Source of the DNA: an uncultured Pelagibacteraceae bacterium
Lineage (GTDB): Bacteria > Pseudomonadota > Alphaproteobacteria > Pelagibacterales > Pelagibacteraceae
Direction: 5' to 3'
Assembly: GCA_902606105.1 (NCBI GenBank)
Contig: CACLFK010000003.1
Span: forward strand, 1-64,000
Length of the DNA: 64,000 nt
The notes beneath the pieces were generated by a model. The model did not search any database, had not been told where the DNA came from, and saw only the letters and a list, made by a program, of their open reading frames with translations. Position 1 is the first letter of the stretch. Each line of letters starts with the position of its first letter. A program made the position numbers and the translations under genes. Positions 51,935-61,578 of this stretch are shown in pieces.

Positions 51935-53620
51935 ATGAGTGATGTTAAATCAGATATTCAAATAGCTCGAGAAGCAAAAATGCAGCCTATAAATGAGGTA
52001 TTAGCAAAGATAAATGTTCCAGACGAGAGTACTGCTTTCAGTCCAATGGGACGACACATTGCAAAAATTAACCTGGAGTATTTAGATACATTAAAAGATA
52101 AACCAGAAGGTAAATTAATTTTAGTCACTGCAATTACACCTACACCTGCTGGTGAGGGAAAAACCACTACTTCAGTTGGTTTAAATGATGGATTAAATAA
52201 AATTGGAAAAAAATCTATAGTTTGTTTAAGAGAGCCAAGTCTTGGACCTTCATTTGGGATGAAAGGTGGTGCTGCTGGAGGAGGTTATGCTCAAGTTGTT
52301 CCCATGGAACAAATTAATTTACATTTTACTGGAGATTTTCATGCAATTACTTCAGCTCATAATCTATTATCAGCATTAATCGACAATCATATCTATTGGG
52401 GTAACAAATTAGATATAGATGTAAGACGGATTGTTTGGAAAAGAGTTATGGATATGAACGACCGTTCATTAAGATCAATAAATATAAATTTAGGAGGAGT
52501 AGCAAATGGTTTTCCTAGAGAAGACGGATTTGATATTACAGTTGCTTCAGAAATCATGGCAATTTTCTGCTTATCAAATGATTTGGAAGATTTAGAAAAA
52601 AGAATTGGTAATATAACAATTGCTTATACGAGAGATAAGAAACCAGTTTATGCGAAAGACTTGAAAGCACATGGTCCAATGACTGTATTATTAAAAGATG
52701 CGATTAGACCAAATGTAACTCAAACATTAGAAAATAATCCTGCGATTATTCATGGTGGTCCTTTTGCAAATATTGCACATGGATGTAACTCAGTTATAGC
52801 TACTAAAACTGGATTAAAACTCGCAGACTATGTTGTAACAGAAGCAGGTTTTGGCGCTGACCTTGGAGCAGAAAAGTTTTTAGATATTAAATGCAGAAAA
52901 TCTAATTTGAAACCGAGTTGTGTTGTCATCGTAGCAACAATTAGAGCTTTAAAAATGCATGGTGGTGTTGCAAAAGATGACTTAAAAAATGAAAATGTTG
53001 ATGCTTTGAAAAAAGGTCTAGTGAACCTTGAAAGACACATAGAAAACGTGAAAAAATTTGGATTACCTGTTGCGATTGCAGTTAATCATTTTATTAAAGA
53101 CACAGATAGTGAAGTTAAAGCTCTAATTGATTTTTGTGAAAACCTAGGAGTTAAAGCAAGTTTATGCACACACTGGGCAAATGGTGGTGAAGGAACAAAA
53201 GAATTAGCAGGGCATGTTGCTGATTTGTGTGAAAAAAAAGATGCTAAGTTTAATTTTCTTTATGAAAGTAAAACGCCTCTATTTAAAAAAATAGAAACGA
53301 TTGCAAAAGAAATTTATAGAGCTGATGAAGTAATTGCTGATACAAAAATAAGAGACCAATTAAAAAGTTTTGAAGAAGCAGGTTATGGAGAATTGCCGAT
53401 TTGTGTAGCAAAAACACAGTACAGTTTTTCAACTGATCCAAATCTTAAAGGTGCACCAACAGGACATGTTTTGCCTGTAAGAGAAATAAGACTTTCGTCG
53501 GGTGCAGAATTTATTGTTGTTGTTTGTGGAGCAATTATGACTATGCCAGGACTACCTCGAGTACCTGCAGCTGACTCAATTAAATTAAATAATAATGGTG
53601 AAATTGAAGGTTTATTTTAA
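51935..53620 (+). CDS. fhs: Formate-tetrahydrofolate ligase
   Basis: This 561-aa enzyme has the P-loop [11 protein letters not shown] (70-80), [20 protein letters not shown], and the terminal segment [15 protein letters not shown]. It interconverts formate plus THF plus ATP with 10-formyl-THF; working in the formate direction it yields ATP from C1 units. Its divergence from the sarcosine oxidase operon suggests both serve THF-linked C1 oxidation. The gene stands alone on the plus strand. Confidence 0.96.
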   Translation: MSDVKSDIQIAREAKMQPINEVLAKINVPDESTAFSPMGRHIAKINLEYLDTLKDKPEGKLILVTAITPTPAGEGKTTTSVGLNDGLNKIGKKSIVCLREPSLGPSFGMKGGAAGGGYAQVVPMEQINLHFTGDFHAITSAHNLLSALIDNHIYWGNKLDIDVRRIVWKRVMDMNDRSLRSININLGGVANGFPREDGFDITVASEIMAIFCLSNDLEDLEKRIGNITIAYTRDKKPVYAKDLKAHGPMTVLLKDAIRPNVTQTLENNPAIIHGGPFANIAHGCNSVIATKTGLKLADYVVTEAGFGADLGAEKFLDIKCRKSNLKPSCVVIVATIRALKMHGGVAKDDLKNENVDALKKGLVNLERHIENVKKFGLPVAIAVNHFIKDTDSEVKALIDFCENLGVKASLCTHWANGGEGTKELAGHVADLCEKKDAKFNFLYESKTPLFKKIETIAKEIYRADEVIADTKIRDQLKSFEEAGYGELPICVAKTQYSFSTDPNLKGAPTGHVLPVREIRLSSGAEFIVVVCGAIMTMPGLPRVPAADSIKLNNNGEIEGLF

Positions 53621-53629
53621 AAAAGTTAA

Positions 53630-54409
53630 CTAAATAAAATCAAGCCAATTTCGTAATTCCCTCATTCTTAGATCTTTATTTGAAACCTTAATTTCATCTT
53701 TAATTGTTTGAATATATACATTCATATCTTCTTCATTTTTAAAAGACTCATTTAAAAGTAATCGCTCTTTTCTAAAATTAATCAGGGTTATCATTTTTTC
53801 ATACATTATTTCTGGGTGATATTGAATTCCCCAAATATTACTTGCATCTGTTTTAAAACTCATGCCCATTACTTTATTAACTTTATTCGAAGAGAGTAGA
53901 ATTGAATTTTTTGGCAAAGTTACGACTTCGTCGTAATTAAATGCAGGTGTATTAAAGTTTTGGTTTTTGTCTTTATACAATAGATGTTTTAATCCATCTG
54001 AATTAATTATTATTTCATGAGCAATACCTCTATGAGCACCATTGTTACCTTTTTTAACATCTCCTCCCGCTGCCGTCACAGCTACCTGTAATCCCCAGCA
54101 AATTGCTAAAATATTTTTAACTTTCTTTTGGCATTCTCTCATAAAATCTATTTGTCTTCTTATCTCTATGGTGTCACTATAAATATTTAAGCTACTTCCA
54201 CCCCAAATTAACCCATCATACTTATCTAAATCTTTTACCTTTTCAAAAATATCTTTATCAGATGATGGATTGACAGAGTCTATTGCTAAATTATTTGTAA
54301 AATAATCAATACTCTCTCTTAAGCTTTCAGTGTGTGTTTTAATTCCATTATCTGTAAACTCTTGGTTTACCTCCCTTAGATTTCCTTCAACTAGTAATAT
54401 TTTTTTCAT
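53630..54409 (-). CDS. Class I glutamine amidotransferase-like protein
   Basis: This 259-aa single-domain protein has the nucleophile C104 in AICWGLQVAVTAAGGD and the histidine in IWGIQYHPEIMYEK, as in GMP-synthase-type GATase1 domains. It is longer than the simple domain, with a C-terminal helical extension (KEERLLLNESF, ELRNWLDFI). It overlaps the Fe-ADH gene by one base. No synthetase partner is adjacent, so it may hydrolyse a gamma-glutamyl compound. Confidence 0.8.
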   Translation of the reverse strand: MKKILLVEGNLREVNQEFTDNGIKTHTESLRESIDYFTNNLAIDSVNPSSDKDIFEKVKDLDKYDGLIWGGSSLNIYSDTIEIRRQIDFMRECQKKVKNILAICWGLQVAVTAAGGDVKKGNNGAHRGIAHEIIINSDGLKHLLYKDKNQNFNTPAFNYDEVVTLPKNSILLSSNKVNKVMGMSFKTDASNIWGIQYHPEIMYEKMITLINFRKERLLLNESFKNEEDMNVYIQTIKDEIKVSNKDLRMRELRNWLDFI

Positions 54410-55566
54410 TAAAAAAGTTTTCCAGAAATACTATGCTCGTACATAGTTTTAATATAATTTATGTTTAATTTTTTTGGATTGCCATTGGTGGATGGATCAT
54501 CGAATGCCATTTTTGACAATATATCTAAATCGATTTTATCGATATCAATAACATCTGATAATTTATGGGGTATGTTTAATTCTTCTCGTAAATTCATTAT
54601 CCATTTAACAAAGTTTTCAAAAGATTTTTCTATACCAATATAATCACAGATCGAAATTATTTTATTTGATATTTCATTTTTATTAAAAGTTAATACATAC
54701 GGCATAAAAATTGCATTTGACAAGCCATGATGAATATTAAATTGTGCATTAACCGGGTGACTTAGAGAATGTATAGCACCCAAGCCCTTTTGAAATGCAG
54801 TAGAACCCATAGTTGATGCAACAAGCATGTTTAGTCTTGCATCAATGTTTTTGCCATTTTTAACTACTTCACTTAAAGATCTCTTAATTAATCTCATTCC
54901 TTCCAAAGCAATACCGTCAGCCATAGGATGAAATCCTGGTGCACAAAATGCCTCTAAATTATGAGCTAATGCATCCATGCCTGTAGTAGCTGTTAACCTT
55001 GGAGGAAGATCTATTGTAAGAAAAGGATCTAAAATTACAATTGAAGGTAATATTTTTGGGTGAAAAATTATTTTTTTTATTCCAGTATCTTTGTTAATTA
55101 TTGCTGAAGCTCTACCTGTTTCTGATCCAGTTCCTGCTGTAGTAGGTATGGCTATAATTTTTGAAATTTTTGAACTATCAGCTCTTGTCCAGTAATCTCC
55201 TATATCCTCAAAATCCCAAATAGGTCTTTTTTGACCACACATAAAAGCTATTGCTTTTCCGACATCAATTGCACTTCCGCCGCCAAATGCTATAACCCCA
55301 TCACATTGTGATTGATTGTAATTTTTAACTCCATCTTCAACATTTTCACCAAATGGATTTCCTGAAAAATTTGAAAATACTACGAGATCATTAAATTCTT
55401 TATTTAAATTTATTAATATTTTATTAGTCATATCTAAATTTATTAGGTCTTTGTCTGTGACAAACAGTGGGTTTGAAATCCCAAGTTGTTTACAAGCTTT
55501 AGATATATCTTCAACCCTGTTTTCACCTACCCACATCGAAGTTGGATAATTCCAATTAATTTTCAT
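54409..55566 (-). CDS. Iron-containing alcohol dehydrogenase
   Basis: This 385-aa family III alcohol dehydrogenase has GGGSAIDVGKAIAFM (about 95-109), TTAGTGSE and the metal-ligand region DALAHNLEAFCAPGFHPMAD. A further His lies in HSLSHPVNAQFN. The family oxidises short-chain alcohols or reduces aldehydes with NAD(P). Its location beside trimethylamine monooxygenase and C1 genes suggests a role with methanol, formaldehyde or aminoaldehydes. It starts 76 bp from the divergent tmm-like gene. Confidence 0.87.
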   Translation of the reverse strand: MKINWNYPTSMWVGENRVEDISKACKQLGISNPLFVTDKDLINLDMTNKILINLNKEFNDLVVFSNFSGNPFGENVEDGVKNYNQSQCDGVIAFGGGSAIDVGKAIAFMCGQKRPIWDFEDIGDYWTRADSSKISKIIAIPTTAGTGSETGRASAIINKDTGIKKIIFHPKILPSIVILDPFLTIDLPPRLTATTGMDALAHNLEAFCAPGFHPMADGIALEGMRLIKRSLSEVVKNGKNIDARLNMLVASTMGSTAFQKGLGAIHSLSHPVNAQFNIHHGLSNAIFMPYVLTFNKNEISNKIISICDYIGIEKSFENFVKWIMNLREELNIPHKLSDVIDIDKIDLDILSKMAFDDPSTNGNPKKLNINYIKTMYEHSISGKLF

Positions 55567-55642
55567 ATCAAAAAATAATTTTTAATTTTCTTATTTTATT
55601 AGTAAGATATATTTATAGAATTATTAAAGATAGGGAAATTAA

Positions 55643-56974
55643 ATGTCAAAAATTGCAATAATAGGCGCAGGCCCATGTGGTTTATCAATGTTAAGAGCTT
55701 TCGAGCATCTGGAGGCTAAGGGTGAAAAAATTCCAGAAATAATTTGTTTTGAAAAACAAGAAAATTGGGGAGGCCTTTGGAATTACAGCTGGAGAACTGG
55801 TTCAGATCAATATGGAGATCCTGTTCCAAATAGTATGTATAGATACTTGTGGTCAAATGGACCAAAAGAGTGTTTGGAATTTGCTGATTACTCATTTGAT
55901 GAACATTTTGGGAAGCCAATCCCCTCTTTTCCACCTAGAGAAGTTCTTCACGATTATATTATAGGTAGAGTAAACAAAGGAAATTTAAAAAATAAGATAA
56001 AATTTAATACAAGAGTTATAAACACTACATTCAGAAATAATAAATTTGAACTAAGTTATCAAGATAAAGCAAATAATAAAATTTTGGTAGACAGTTTTGA
56101 TTTTGTTGTCATATCTACTGGACACTTTTCTGTACCATTCATTCCAGAATATAAAGGGATGAATTCTTTTCCTGGAAGAATAATGCACTCTCATGATTTT
56201 AGAGACGCAGAAGAATTCAGAAATAAAAATGTAATAGTTCTAGGAAGCAGTTATTCAGCTGAAGATGTTGCTCTGCAATGTAATAAATATGGAGCTAAAA
56301 GTGTGACTATTGGATATAGAAATAATGCAATGGGTTTTAAATGGCCGAAAGGAATGAAGGAAGTTCATTATTTAGACAGACTTGAAGGTAAAAAAGCAAT
56401 TTTTAAAGATGGTACCGAACAAGATGCTGATGTTATTATTTTATGTACCGGTTATCTTCATCATTTTCCATTCTTAAATGAGGATTTGCAGTTAAAAACG
56501 CATAACAGATTATATCCCCCTAAATTATACAAAGGTGTTGTTTGGCAAAACAACCATAAACTTTTATATCTTGGAATGCAGGATCAATTTCATACCTTCA
56601 ATATGTTTGACTGCCAAGCTTGGTATGCAAGAGATGTAATCATAGGTAAAATTAAAATGCCTAGCGATGACGAAATAGAAAAAGATATAAGTAAATGGGT
56701 TGCAATGGAAGAAAAACTGGAAAATCCAGATCAAATGATTGACTTCCAAACAGAATATACAAAAGAACTCCATAGTATGTCAGATTATCCAAAAATAGAT
56801 TTTGAATTAATCAGAGAAAATTTTAAAGAATGGGAGCACCATAAGGTGGAAGATATACTTACATATAGAAATAAATCTTTTTCTTCACCTGTCACTGGCT
56901 CCGTTGCACCAATCCATCATACACCATGGGAAAAGGCAATGGATGACACGATGAAAACATTTCTTAATAAATAA
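55643..56974 (+). CDS. tmm: Flavin-containing monooxygenase, probable trimethylamine monooxygenase
   Basis: This 443-aa enzyme has the FAD motif GAGPCGLSML (8-17), the FMO signature FPGRIMHSHDF and the NADPH site VLGSSYSAEDVA. The stretch MYRYLWSNGPKECLEFADY is typical of marine bacterial Tmm, which oxidises trimethylamine to TMAO. The length matches. The nearby double-domain importer of the betaine/TMAO type strengthens the call. It ends 2 nt before the convergent gpsA-like stop. A strong GGGA ribosome binding site precedes the ATG. Confidence 0.85.
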   Translation: MSKIAIIGAGPCGLSMLRAFEHLEAKGEKIPEIICFEKQENWGGLWNYSWRTGSDQYGDPVPNSMYRYLWSNGPKECLEFADYSFDEHFGKPIPSFPPREVLHDYIIGRVNKGNLKNKIKFNTRVINTTFRNNKFELSYQDKANNKILVDSFDFVVISTGHFSVPFIPEYKGMNSFPGRIMHSHDFRDAEEFRNKNVIVLGSSYSAEDVALQCNKYGAKSVTIGYRNNAMGFKWPKGMKEVHYLDRLEGKKAIFKDGTEQDADVIILCTGYLHHFPFLNEDLQLKTHNRLYPPKLYKGVVWQNNHKLLYLGMQDQFHTFNMFDCQAWYARDVIIGKIKMPSDDEIEKDISKWVAMEEKLENPDQMIDFQTEYTKELHSMSDYPKIDFELIRENFKEWEHHKVEDILTYRNKSFSSPVTGSVAPIHHTPWEKAMDDTMKTFLNK

Positions 56975-56976
56975 AA

Positions 56977-57933
56977 TTAATAATTTATTTTTAATTTATT
57001 ATTTTTGGTAATTGCTTTTAATAAAGCAATCATCAAAGGTATTTTTTTATTACTCATTTTTTTAAATACATAAGGTGCTATTTCAAAAGCAAGATCTGCA
57101 CCCTCAATCGTATCTTCTCTCATAAGTCTATTTTTTGCTTGTTTAAATGTAATTCCTTTACCCAAATATTCTCCCATCTTACTATTTCGGCCACCTACTG
57201 CGCTTACATATAAGTCCCCAATTCCTGCAAGCCCATAGACTGTTTCTTTTTTCCCTTTAAAAAATTTAATTAAATATTCCATTTCCTCAACTGATTTTCT
57301 AAATAAAGCTGATGAAGTATTATTTCCTTGTCCTGACCCAATTATCATTGAGTAAATATTTTTAATTGCAGATGAGAACTCTACACCTTTAACATCAGTA
57401 GAATATTCTGTTCTATAAAAATTTGTAGAAATTATATTACCAATATTCTTTGCAATTTTTATGTTTTGATTTGCCACTACTGTATAACTCTTAATTTTTC
57501 TTGACAGTTCTTTTGCCAAACATGGTCCCTTCAAAACTGAAATATTTAATTTTTTATTACTTTTTTTTAGTTGCTCAGACATTGTGATAATTTTATTTTT
57601 ATCTAACTTCAAACCTTTTGTTAGAACTAATATGGGAGTGGTTTTCTTAAAATTTTTTAAATATTTACCAATTGAATCTATTCCAATGGAGCTTACTGCG
57701 ATAACAATTAGGTCCCATTTAGTAGATAAAATATCCAATGAAAATTTTTTTATAACTAACTTTTTTGGTAAATTTATTTTTAAAACTGGATGAAACTTTT
57801 TTTTTAAACTTAGTATTTTCAATAGCTTCAAATTATAAGGTTCGGTAAGTGTTACTTTGTGATTATTATCTATTAGGGGAATAGAAAATGCTGCTCCCAT
57901 TGCTCCTGAACCAATAATTAATATTTTTTTCAT
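56977..57933 (-). CDS. gpsA: Glycerol-3-phosphate dehydrogenase (NAD(P)+), GpsA family
   Basis: This 318-aa protein has the Rossmann motif IIGSGAMGAAFSIPL (about 5-19), LKGPCLAKELS, the catalytic-lysine region VEFSSAIKNIYSM and AGIGDLYVSAVGGRNSKMGE. It interconverts DHAP and glycerol-3-phosphate. It lies 8 nt after glpK in the same leftward unit as the betaine/TMAO importer. As both GlpK and GpsA are here, the pair may recover glycerol released from imported compounds, or this is an unusual second copy. Confidence 0.88.
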   Translation of the reverse strand: MKKILIIGSGAMGAAFSIPLIDNNHKVTLTEPYNLKLLKILSLKKKFHPVLKINLPKKLVIKKFSLDILSTKWDLIVIAVSSIGIDSIGKYLKNFKKTTPILVLTKGLKLDKNKIITMSEQLKKSNKKLNISVLKGPCLAKELSRKIKSYTVVANQNIKIAKNIGNIISTNFYRTEYSTDVKGVEFSSAIKNIYSMIIGSGQGNNTSSALFRKSVEEMEYLIKFFKGKKETVYGLAGIGDLYVSAVGGRNSKMGEYLGKGITFKQAKNRLMREDTIEGADLAFEIAPYVFKKMSNKKIPLMIALLKAITKNNKLKINY

Positions 57934-57941
57934 ATTTTAAG

Positions 57942-59420
57942 TTAAGCTAAGGTTCTTTTTATTGCTAAATTCCAACCTTTAATCAAATTGTTTCTGGTTA
58001 CCTTGTTGATTTTTGGCTTAAAATTTCTATCTTTTTTCCACAAATAAGTAATTTCTTTTAGTGATTTGAATACACCTGATTGGTAACCTGCAAATAATGC
58101 AACTCCTAGAGCTGTAGTTTCTAGAACCTTGGGTCTTATAACCTGAATATCTATTATATCTGACAAAAATTGAGAAAACCAATTATTGACTACCATACCA
58201 CCATCTATTTTAATAATTTTTGGTTTTAAACCATCTTTATTCATTGAACTAAATAAATCGTAACTTTGATAAGCAACAGACTCTATGGTTGCTCTAACTA
58301 AATTTTTCCAGTCACTATCTCTTGTTAATCCTGTAATTAACCCTCTTGCATCGGATCTCCAATATGGGGCACCTATGCCACTAAAAGCAGGAACAATATA
58401 CACTCCATTATTGGTCTTTGTAGATTTAGCTATTTTTTCTGTTTCATAGGCATTATTTATTAATTTAATTTTATCTCTTAGCCATTGAATGCCTGCGCCT
58501 GCAATAAATATAGAGCCTTCTAGTGCATATGTATTCTTACCATTTAACCTATAACAAATAGTCGTTAATAATTTATTTTTTGAATTGATTTTGTTAGATC
58601 CTGTATTCATTATAACAAAAGCACCTGTGCCATAGGTACTTTTTATGGAACCTTTTTCAAAACATACTTGACCAACTGCTGCTGCTTGTTGATCTCCTAA
58701 AACAGCAGAGATCGGAATTTTCTTCCCAGTAATTTTTATATCAGTGAAACCAAAATTATCTGCAGAATTTTTAACATCAGGTAAAATTTTTTTAGGAATT
58801 TTTAATTTTTCAATGATTTCATTGTCCCATTTGTTATTATTAATATTATAAAGCATAGTCCTACTAGCATTTGTTGCATCTGTTACATGTTGTTTGCCAT
58901 TAGTAAGTTTCCATATTAAATAAGTATCGACTGTACCAAAAAGTAAATTATTAGATTTTATTAAACTTTTGGTTTCTGGAACATTATCTAAAATCCATTT
59001 TATTTTGGTAGCTGAAAAATATGGATCTATAAATAAACCAGTTTTTTTTCTAAATTTTTTTTCATAATTTTTATTTTTTAATTTATTGCAATATTTCTCT
59101 GTTCTTCTATCCTGCCAAACAATTGCATTGTATACTGGCTTTCCATTCTTTTTATTCCAAATAATAGTAGTCTCTCTTTGATTGGTAATACCAATACTAA
59201 TAATTTTTCCATTAAGTTTAGAGGCTTTCTTTATAACATTTTTCAAAGCCTTAATTGTAGTCAGCCATATTTCTCTAGGATTGTGCTCAACCCAACCGTT
59301 TTTTGGAAAATATTGTTTAAATTCAAATTGAGATTTGAAAACTATTTTAGCCTTGTTATCGAAAAGAATTACTCTTGATGAAGTTGTGCCCTGGTCTATC
59401 GAAATAATAAACTTTTTCAA
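57942..59420 (-). CDS. glpK: Glycerol kinase
   Basis: This 492-aa FGGY kinase has SIDQGTTSSRVILFDNKAKI near the N-terminus, NQRETTIIWNKKNGKP, LGDQQAAAVGQVCFEKGS and AFSGIGAPYWRSDARG. It phosphorylates glycerol. It starts 4 nt after the permease stop and is followed by gpsA. Very Lys-rich, as are many proteins in this genome. Confidence 0.93.
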   Translation of the reverse strand: MKKFIISIDQGTTSSRVILFDNKAKIVFKSQFEFKQYFPKNGWVEHNPREIWLTTIKALKNVIKKASKLNGKIISIGITNQRETTIIWNKKNGKPVYNAIVWQDRRTEKYCNKLKNKNYEKKFRKKTGLFIDPYFSATKIKWILDNVPETKSLIKSNNLLFGTVDTYLIWKLTNGKQHVTDATNASRTMLYNINNNKWDNEIIEKLKIPKKILPDVKNSADNFGFTDIKITGKKIPISAVLGDQQAAAVGQVCFEKGSIKSTYGTGAFVIMNTGSNKINSKNKLLTTICYRLNGKNTYALEGSIFIAGAGIQWLRDKIKLINNAYETEKIAKSTKTNNGVYIVPAFSGIGAPYWRSDARGLITGLTRDSDWKNLVRATIESVAYQSYDLFSSMNKDGLKPKIIKIDGGMVVNNWFSQFLSDIIDIQVIRPKVLETTALGVALFAGYQSGVFKSLKEITYLWKKDRNFKPKINKVTRNNLIKGWNLAIKRTLA

Positions 59421-59424
59421 AATT

Positions 59425-61578
59425 TTAAGCTATGCCAAGATGTTTTTTTCTTTTGCCCACCCAAGTTCTGATTAAATTATCAAATATTAAACCTATGAAA
59501 GCAACACAAATACCTAGTGTTAGTCCAATACCAGCTCCATTTTTATCAGATAAAGCCTTCAAGATATATTGTCCTAAGTCTTCTGTTCCAATAAAAGCAC
59601 CAATAATGACCATAAATAAAGCGAAAACAATCGTCTGATTTAAACCAAGCATCATATGAGGAAAAGCTAATGGGAACTCTATTTTTGTTAACCTTTGAAA
59701 TTTATTTACACCAGACATTGTTGCGGCTTCATGTAAACCTATCGGAACACTTCTAAGGCCCTCAATTGTATATCTAGTTGCAGGTATCGTTGCATAAACG
59801 ATTACAGCAATCAGTACTGAAGTATCGGTTATTCCAAATAGCATCATAACTGGGATCAAGTATACAAAGGATGGGAAAGTTTGAAATATATCACAAACAC
59901 CTAACATAAATCTTGCTGCACTCTTGCTTTGAAAGCATAGGGTTCCAACAGTAAAACCAATCAAGCAAGAAATAATTACACCAAAGGTTGCCATGTAAGT
60001 AGTTACTAATGCTCTATCCCACCAAGGACTTAAGGCTATAAACAAAGTTAAGCCACACACGACTAATGCTGATCTAATTCCACCAATTAAATAACCAGCT
60101 CCAACTACTAAAACAATTGTAGCAACAGCAGGCATTCTTAAATATAGCGCTCGCATTGGCTGTAACACTTCTTGAATTAACCATGTGTTAAATGCTTTTA
60201 TATAAACAAAAAATGTATCAAAGATCCAATCAACTCCTTTATTCCAAAAATCCGCCGTTGATATTCCTTTATTATGTGGAATTTCAAACAAATAATTGAA
60301 TGTTCCTTTAAATAAAAAAGTTCCTATATAAGCAAGAATAATTCCTATAATAAATGCTCCAATAAAAAATATAGTATTTTTATTTCTTTCAAAGAATGTA
60401 AGATTTCCAAAATAGTCTGTTTGTTTATTTGCCCATGCCAAAGACATTTTATCTAATAATATTGCGATCAGACTAATACATAAACCCGCTTCTAAAGCTA
60501 ATCCAATATTAAGCTGATTAAGAGCTAATAATAAATTAAAACCTAAACCCTTAGCTCCAATAAAAGCTGAGATAACTGCCATTGAAAAACACACCATTAT
60601 TACCTGGTTAACTCCAATCAGTATATCTCTTCTAGCTGTAGGAATTAATACTTTAAACATTAGTTGCCAGTTATTGCATCCGCTCATCCTACCTGCTTCA
60701 ATTACCTCTGGAGGTATAGCTCTTAAACCTAATAAAGTTAACAATATCATCGGTGGAATAGCGACTATCATAGTGATAATGACTGCTGCATGATCACCAA
60801 CTCCAAATAAAACAAGTGCAGGAACAAGAACTGCATATTGTGGCATGGTCTGCATAACTAAAAGTATTGGATATAAAGCTTTTTCAACTCGTTTACTTTT
60901 AAATGCAGATATACCCAGACCTAGTCCAAATATAAATGACAATGGTGCAGCAACTAATATAAATGAAAGAGTTTGCATTGATGGTTTCCACTGACCAAAA
61001 ATAGAAATGTAAACCATGGTCAAACCAGCGAAAATGGCCAAACCTTTACCGCTCAGCTTGTAAGATAATATTGTGGCACCTGCAGCAACAATAGTCCATG
61101 GTAAACCTGGTAATTCTGCCCATGGATTAGCATCAATAAAATCCCAACTTGTAAATGCAACAATAGTTTCTAGTCCGCCTAATAAAATCTCTCTAATTAA
61201 CTCAATTATAAAAGTCATGAAACCTGTTAAATTTCTACTAATTTGTAAGAGAAGAGGTCTAGTTTTAAATTCTTGTGTGTCTTCATTCCAAAACTCCATA
61301 GGCATCCAGTCGTTCATTAAGAAAAACAGTGAGTCATTTATCCAGATAGGCAACCATCCAAGCAATGGAGGTAATCTCCAGAATACATCAAAAGCATAGT
61401 ATCTTACCTCTTTACCTGCAAAAACAAAGGTACTTTGGTTAGGGTCTTTGATAAACTCTGCCTGACCTCTTATAAATTTATATGTTTCTGGGACTTCGAT
61501 TGAAAAACATAAGGCAAAAAAAACAACTAATAAAAACAACCATTGAAATATCTTTGGGTTTTTTTTTAAAAATTCCAT
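59425..61578 (-). CDS. Double-domain ABC permease of glycine betaine/TMAO type (TmoW-like)
   Basis: This 717-aa protein is two fused ProW-type permease domains. The first EAA loop is EAGRMSGCNNWQLMFKVLIP, the second EAATMSGVNKFQRLTKIEFP. Each half has MQTMPQYAVLVPA or FQTFPSFVYLIPV before it. The first N-terminal membrane helix is at about 12-28. The fused arrangement and nearness of tmm fit a TMAO-specific importer, but glycine betaine specificity is possible. Its start overlaps the ATPase reading frame by 101 nt, which is suspicious for an indel. Confidence 0.85.
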   Translation of the reverse strand: MEFLKKNPKIFQWLFLLVVFFALCFSIEVPETYKFIRGQAEFIKDPNQSTFVFAGKEVRYYAFDVFWRLPPLLGWLPIWINDSLFFLMNDWMPMEFWNEDTQEFKTRPLLLQISRNLTGFMTFIIELIREILLGGLETIVAFTSWDFIDANPWAELPGLPWTIVAAGATILSYKLSGKGLAIFAGLTMVYISIFGQWKPSMQTLSFILVAAPLSFIFGLGLGISAFKSKRVEKALYPILLVMQTMPQYAVLVPALVLFGVGDHAAVIITMIVAIPPMILLTLLGLRAIPPEVIEAGRMSGCNNWQLMFKVLIPTARRDILIGVNQVIMVCFSMAVISAFIGAKGLGFNLLLALNQLNIGLALEAGLCISLIAILLDKMSLAWANKQTDYFGNLTFFERNKNTIFFIGAFIIGIILAYIGTFLFKGTFNYLFEIPHNKGISTADFWNKGVDWIFDTFFVYIKAFNTWLIQEVLQPMRALYLRMPAVATIVLVVGAGYLIGGIRSALVVCGLTLFIALSPWWDRALVTTYMATFGVIISCLIGFTVGTLCFQSKSAARFMLGVCDIFQTFPSFVYLIPVMMLFGITDTSVLIAVIVYATIPATRYTIEGLRSVPIGLHEAATMSGVNKFQRLTKIEFPLAFPHMMLGLNQTIVFALFMVIIGAFIGTEDLGQYILKALSDKNGAGIGLTLGICVAFIGLIFDNLIRTWVGKRKKHLGIA

